Positions 15,243 to 18,112 of a DNA stretch of 18,112 nt are shown here, in pieces. Position numbers and translations under genes: made by a program. The first letter of the stretch is position 1; the number at the start of each line of letters is the position of its first letter. Below the pieces are notes generated by a model that had not been told where the DNA came from, searched no databases, and saw nothing but the letters and a program-made list of their open reading frames with translations. The stretch is from positions 1 through 18,112 of the forward strand of contig CAVHZB010000044.1 of the NCBI GenBank assembly GCA_963640555.1. The letters are read 5' to 3'. This DNA comes from F23-B02 sp963640555 (GTDB taxonomy: Bacteria > Bacillota > Clostridia > Oscillospirales > Oscillospiraceae).

Positions 15243-16807
15243 AAACCAAACGAATGATATGCCTTGTGCTCTCTTTGTGTATGCTCGTATCGCTCCTGTC
15301 AGGCTGTGCAGGCAAGGACGATGACAGCGAGCCCGAGTCCACCGCCGAGCCCACTCAGCGCGTGGAGTACGAGCTGGATGCCGATGCCGCCGTAAACAAG
15401 GAGGAGACCGTTTATATAAACATATCCCCCGACGGCGAGGTCAAAAAGGTCAGCGTTACCGACCGCCTGCACACGGATATGCCGCAGGTGCGCATAGAGG
15501 ATAAAAGCGACCTTAAGGATATTCAGGATGTAAAGACCTTTGCCCAGCCGGTATATGACGGAGATAAGCTGTACTGGGATATGGACTCTACCGATCTGTA
15601 CTATTCCGGAACGACCGAAAATGCTCCGCCGATGAAAATTTCCGTTTCATACACGCTCGACGGAAAAGAGATAAAGGGAGCCGAGCTCGCCGGAAAAAGC
15701 GGCGAGGTGACTATAAATATCTCTGCCGAAAACACTTTGAAGAAGAATGTCGGCGGATATGAGATCACCTGCCCTATGCTGTTCGTGTGCGGCATGATAC
15801 TGCCGGACGAAAATTTCACCGAGGTCGAAACTCCCGACGGCGTTCTGCTGAGCGACGGCTCGCGACAGCTCGTATTTTTTGCGGGCATACCGGGCATGAA
15901 CGAAAGTCTCGGCTTAAACGATATGGGTATATCGTTCGGCTCGACCCTCGGCGGCGGCGAGTTCACCGTCAAGGCACAGGCGAAGGACTTCAAGCTCGGA
16001 AACATGATGTTCGTAGCAGTGCCGTTTTCCTCCATAAGTGCGCTCGGACCGGACGATATAAAGGTCGGCACCGAGAGCATAAAATCACTGCTGACCGATA
16101 TTCAGGGGCTCATGGGCTCGTTTGCCTCGCTGAATATAACCGAGCTCGTGCAGATGCTTTACGGCGATGCACAGCAGATAGAAAAGCTCATAAACGCCGT
16201 CGGGCAGGCTGCAAAGCTCTATAAGGAAAACAAGGCGCTCATTGATGTGCTCAACAAGTATGTCAACGAGGGAAACCTCGCAAAGCTTGAAAAGCTGCTC
16301 GCCGATATGGAGAAGATAGACACGAGCAAGCTCCAGTCGCTTGCCGAGTTCACGCATCTCGGCGAGCTCTTGGACCTGCTTGCGAAATTCGACAGCAACC
16401 TGGGCGCGCTGGCACAGTTTGCCCGCGATTACATGGACATTGCACCGGTGTTTGAAAGCCTGAACCGCGATCTGCAATCGCCTGAGGTGCAGAACTCGCT
16501 CGATAACCTGCCGGCCATTTTAAACGAGCTGCGCTCGCTGGTCGATGTCATGCGGGAGAGTCAGCAGATGCTCGAGAGAATGAACGAAATGCTCTCCGGC
16601 GACAGTCTGGCAAAAATAATAGAATTTACGCAGAAGCTCGGAAACAGCGAAAGCATAGACAAGCTGACTCAGGCGCAGAAGCAGGATCTCTCCGAGCGTA
16701 TGCAGGCCTGGCTCGACTTCGGAAACGGCTATGATATATTCACCCAACGCACCGACAAAATGACCTCGACCGTCACCTTCGTATATAAATCCGAGGCGAT
16801 AGGCTGA
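15239..16807 (+). CDS. Lipoprotein partner of the MMPL transporter
   Basis: A 522-residue secreted lipoprotein. The signal peptide ends in a lipobox LSGC with the lipidated Cys at 23, followed by an acidic linker (DDDSEPESTAEPTQ). Residues about 40-270 look beta-rich with no recognised motif. Residues about 275-500 are strongly helical and coiled-coil-like, with heptad-type Leu spacing (KLEKLLADMEKID, LGELLDLLAKF, MLERMNEMLSG). It overlaps the transporter gene by four bases. I do not recognise a named family. The architecture suggests an extracytoplasmic adaptor or substrate-handling subunit, perhaps like the helical ectodomains of YhgE/Pip-type proteins; this is inference. It ends eleven bases before a strong terminator. 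Confidence 0.85.
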   Translation: MKTKRMICLVLSLCMLVSLLSGCAGKDDDSEPESTAEPTQRVEYELDADAAVNKEETVYINISPDGEVKKVSVTDRLHTDMPQVRIEDKSDLKDIQDVKTFAQPVYDGDKLYWDMDSTDLYYSGTTENAPPMKISVSYTLDGKEIKGAELAGKSGEVTINISAENTLKKNVGGYEITCPMLFVCGMILPDENFTEVETPDGVLLSDGSRQLVFFAGIPGMNESLGLNDMGISFGSTLGGGEFTVKAQAKDFKLGNMMFVAVPFSSISALGPDDIKVGTESIKSLLTDIQGLMGSFASLNITELVQMLYGDAQQIEKLINAVGQAAKLYKENKALIDVLNKYVNEGNLAKLEKLLADMEKIDTSKLQSLAEFTHLGELLDLLAKFDSNLGALAQFARDYMDIAPVFESLNRDLQSPEVQNSLDNLPAILNELRSLVDVMRESQQMLERMNEMLSGDSLAKIIEFTQKLGNSESIDKLTQAQKQDLSERMQAWLDFGNGYDIFTQRTDKMTSTVTFVYKSEAIG

Positions 16808-16817
16808 GCAAACGCCG

Positions 16818-16851
16818 AAATGACCCTGTCCGCTTGGACGGGGTCATTTTT
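16818..16851 (+). terminator. Terminator of the MMPL/lipoprotein operon
   Basis: A 14-bp stem (16818-16831 with 16836-16849, one T-G wobble), loop GCTT and a run of five T to 16851. The AAA at the left could support use from the opposite strand, where the anti-sigma gene ends at 16866. Confidence 0.9.
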
Positions 16852-16865
16852 CATATCGGCTCATG

Positions 16866-17846
16866 TCAATTTTTCCGGAGAAAGAAGTATATGAGAGCGA
16901 TGCCGAGGATGGCGGCTATAGTCATGAAAACATAGACCAGACCGGTCTCGGCTGCGCTCGTACCGCCCGTCCAGCTCTGATCGACGCTCTCGTCGGTATA
17001 CTGCGCGGTCACGTCGTTTCCGTTCTCGTCGAAAAGCTTTACCGAGCGTATGGCAAACGTAGCGATCTGATCCAGCCCGTCGGGCTCCACGCCGAGCGCC
17101 TCGCAGAGCTCGCTGAAGCTGTAGAGCTTCAAAAAGTCTGGACTGTCGATATCCACGGTCATGGACGCGGTCTTTATGAAGCCGTCGTAGTAAACATGAA
17201 AGCTCAGCTCGGCAGAATATATGCCGCGGCAGTTGTAGGCTGCAAGCAGATAGGTCCCGCTCTCCGAACGGTTCAGACCGGCTATACCGGCGGTTTTCAT
17301 TGACGGTGCGACTATCGCGTCCAGCGGCCTGTAGCGCCCGTTTATGCCGCGCTCGAGCTCGACGAAGCCCTGAATATTATCCTCCGTGTCGGCGGTGTAG
17401 AAAAGATACAGCCTGCCGCCCTGCTCTGCCCATGCGTGCACGGTCAGCGGCGTACCCGTCACGAGCTTGGGCGGCTCCTCGCCGGAATAGGGCGCGGGCA
17501 TATCCTGCGTGACGAAGTCCTCAACGGCGGCCAGCCGTCCGGACTCGGTGTTCTGATACACAAACTCCGACGAGTACAGCAGGCACATCACGGCGACCGT
17601 GACTATGGCCGCCAGAAGCGCGGAGATAAGCTGCCGCATTCTGTATCTGCGCAGAAAGCCGAGCTTCGGCGCGGGCGCGTGCTCAATGCCGAGCTGCGAG
17701 CGCATTTCCTCCTCGGCCTTTTTACATTCGGTGCAGGAGTCAAGATGCTCCCTGACAAGCTCCGAGGTCTCGCTTTCCGTCAGCTCCTCAACGTAGGACG
17801 GCAGCAGATCGCGCACCACGCAGCATGATAATTTCTTCTCATTCAT
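16866..17846 (-). CDS. Zinc-finger anti-sigma factor, membrane-anchored
   Basis: A 326-residue predicted anti-sigma factor. The N-terminal cytoplasmic region has the zinc-type HxxxCxxC motif (H34, C38, C41 in EHLDSCTECKK) preceded by Cys8-Cys9 and DLLPSYVEELT, the usual anti-sigma zinc-finger layout. A membrane segment at about 72-92 is followed by an extracytoplasmic domain of about 200 residues of no recognised family and a second membrane segment near the C-terminus (about 301-322), ending RKN. A second helix at the very end is less usual for this class. The start at 17846 has an ideal GGAGGTGA; the longer reading to 17927 lies inside the sigma gene. The upstream sigma gene is frameshifted in this sequence; in its repaired form it would overlap this gene by eight bases. 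Confidence 0.88.
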   Translation of the reverse strand: MNEKKLSCCVVRDLLPSYVEELTESETSELVREHLDSCTECKKAEEEMRSQLGIEHAPAPKLGFLRRYRMRQLISALLAAIVTVAVMCLLYSSEFVYQNTESGRLAAVEDFVTQDMPAPYSGEEPPKLVTGTPLTVHAWAEQGGRLYLFYTADTEDNIQGFVELERGINGRYRPLDAIVAPSMKTAGIAGLNRSESGTYLLAAYNCRGIYSAELSFHVYYDGFIKTASMTVDIDSPDFLKLYSFSELCEALGVEPDGLDQIATFAIRSVKLFDENGNDVTAQYTDESVDQSWTGGTSAAETGLVYVFMTIAAILGIALIYFFLRKN

Positions 17847-18112
17847 TGTTTTCACCTCCGATGATCTCTGAAAGCTCCTTCTTTCCGCGATAAAAGCGCA
17901 CCCGCGCCCAGACCTCGCTGCGGCCAAGTATCTCGCCGATATCGCGGAAGGAAAAATCGCCCGCTATGCGCGCCCGCTATGCGCAGATGTATGACCTCGC
18001 GTGTGTCAGCGTCGAGCTTCTGCATCGCGCGGTACAGCCGCTTGCGCTCGTCGCGCTTTTCCGTGAGCAGCGCCGTGTCGTCGGGCGCGGCCATGCTCTC
18101 GGCAAGGCCCTC
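17839..18112 (-). pseudogene. ECF sigma factor, 3' part, frameshifted in region 4 (partial at window edge)
   Basis: This is the C-terminal part of an extracytoplasmic-function sigma factor that enters from beyond the right edge. The visible frame from 18112 gives AMQKLDADTREVIHLRIAG, the start of region 4. A 13-bp tandem duplication at 17959-17984 then shifts the frame, giving a nonsense tail that stops at 17852, inside the anti-sigma ribosome binding site. If one copy is removed, the reading continues as DFSFRDIGEILGRSEV and then ARVRFYRGKKELSE, a normal helix-turn-helix of region 4.2, and stops at 17839, overlapping the anti-sigma start by eight bases. The shifted product should fail to recognise the -35 element. 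It could be a real inactivation, a reversible switch, or an assembly error. Confidence 0.8.
17959..17984 (-). repeat. Perfect 13-bp tandem duplication in the sigma factor gene
   Basis: Two adjacent copies of GCGCATAGCGGGC (minus-strand reading; 17984-17972 and 17971-17959). Thirteen is not a multiple of three, so one extra copy shifts the frame by one base. Confidence 0.95.

Noticed and set aside
1..18112. CRISPR array, tRNA, prophage or transposon signatures
   Set aside because: No regularly spaced repeats, cloverleaf genes, integrase or transposase reading frames, or terminal inverted repeats were seen.

Overview
This looks like a chromosomal window from a Gram-positive anaerobe, probably class Clostridia and perhaps near the Oscillospiraceae. 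The evidence is moderately GC-rich coding sequence, strong GGAGG-type ribosome binding sites, sigma-A-like promoters, U-tailed terminators, a lipoprotein in place of a periplasmic partner, and families common in that group (CstA with a small companion, a KaiC-like/PPDK-like hybrid, MMPL plus lipoprotein, a zinc-finger anti-sigma factor). The taxonomic placement is inference. There are no rRNA or tRNA genes, CRISPR arrays, integrases or insertion sequences; it reads as core or near-core chromosome.

Layout. Positions 34-1149 (-) hold a THUMP/RlmL-type RNA methyltransferase. Positions 1421-3678 (+) hold a small uncharacterised protein followed by the CstA-family transporter, with a strong terminator at 3862. 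Positions 4078-7569 (+) form an envelope-type signalling unit: OmpR-family response regulator, HAMP sensor kinase and membrane-anchored HtrA protease, closed by a terminator at 7576. Positions 7639-10218 (+) encode an 859-residue hybrid of a degenerate KaiC/RecA-like domain and a PPDK-type nucleotide-binding domain. Converging on it at 10346-11224 (-) is a stand-alone E2/CAT-fold protein whose catalytic histidine is replaced. A divergent promoter region follows, with a dyad-containing promoter driving mntP and a TVP38-type membrane protein (11394-12601, +). A small FHA protein (12634-12975, -) comes next, then a two-gene export unit of MMPL transporter and lipoprotein (13170-16807, +). The right end carries a zinc-finger anti-sigma factor (16866-17846, -) and the 3' part of its ECF sigma factor (-), which runs off the window.

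Most notable points. (1) The ECF sigma factor is frameshifted in region 4 by a perfect 13-bp tandem duplication at 17959-17984; removing one copy restores a normal region 4 and an 8-nt overlap with the anti-sigma gene. (2) The KaiC-like/PPDK-like hybrid has lost its P-loop and lacks the swivelling-His and PEP-barrel domains needed for a complete dikinase reaction. (3) Its convergent neighbour is an E2-fold protein with Glu where the DHRxxDG motif has His. (4) mntP has no room for the expected manganese riboswitch but has a 7-bp dyad in the promoter spacer. Several unit boundaries are defined by clear terminators and promoters read directly from the sequence. Nothing here is clearly a wholly new multi-gene system; the hybrid protein and the sigma-factor duplication are the best leads.
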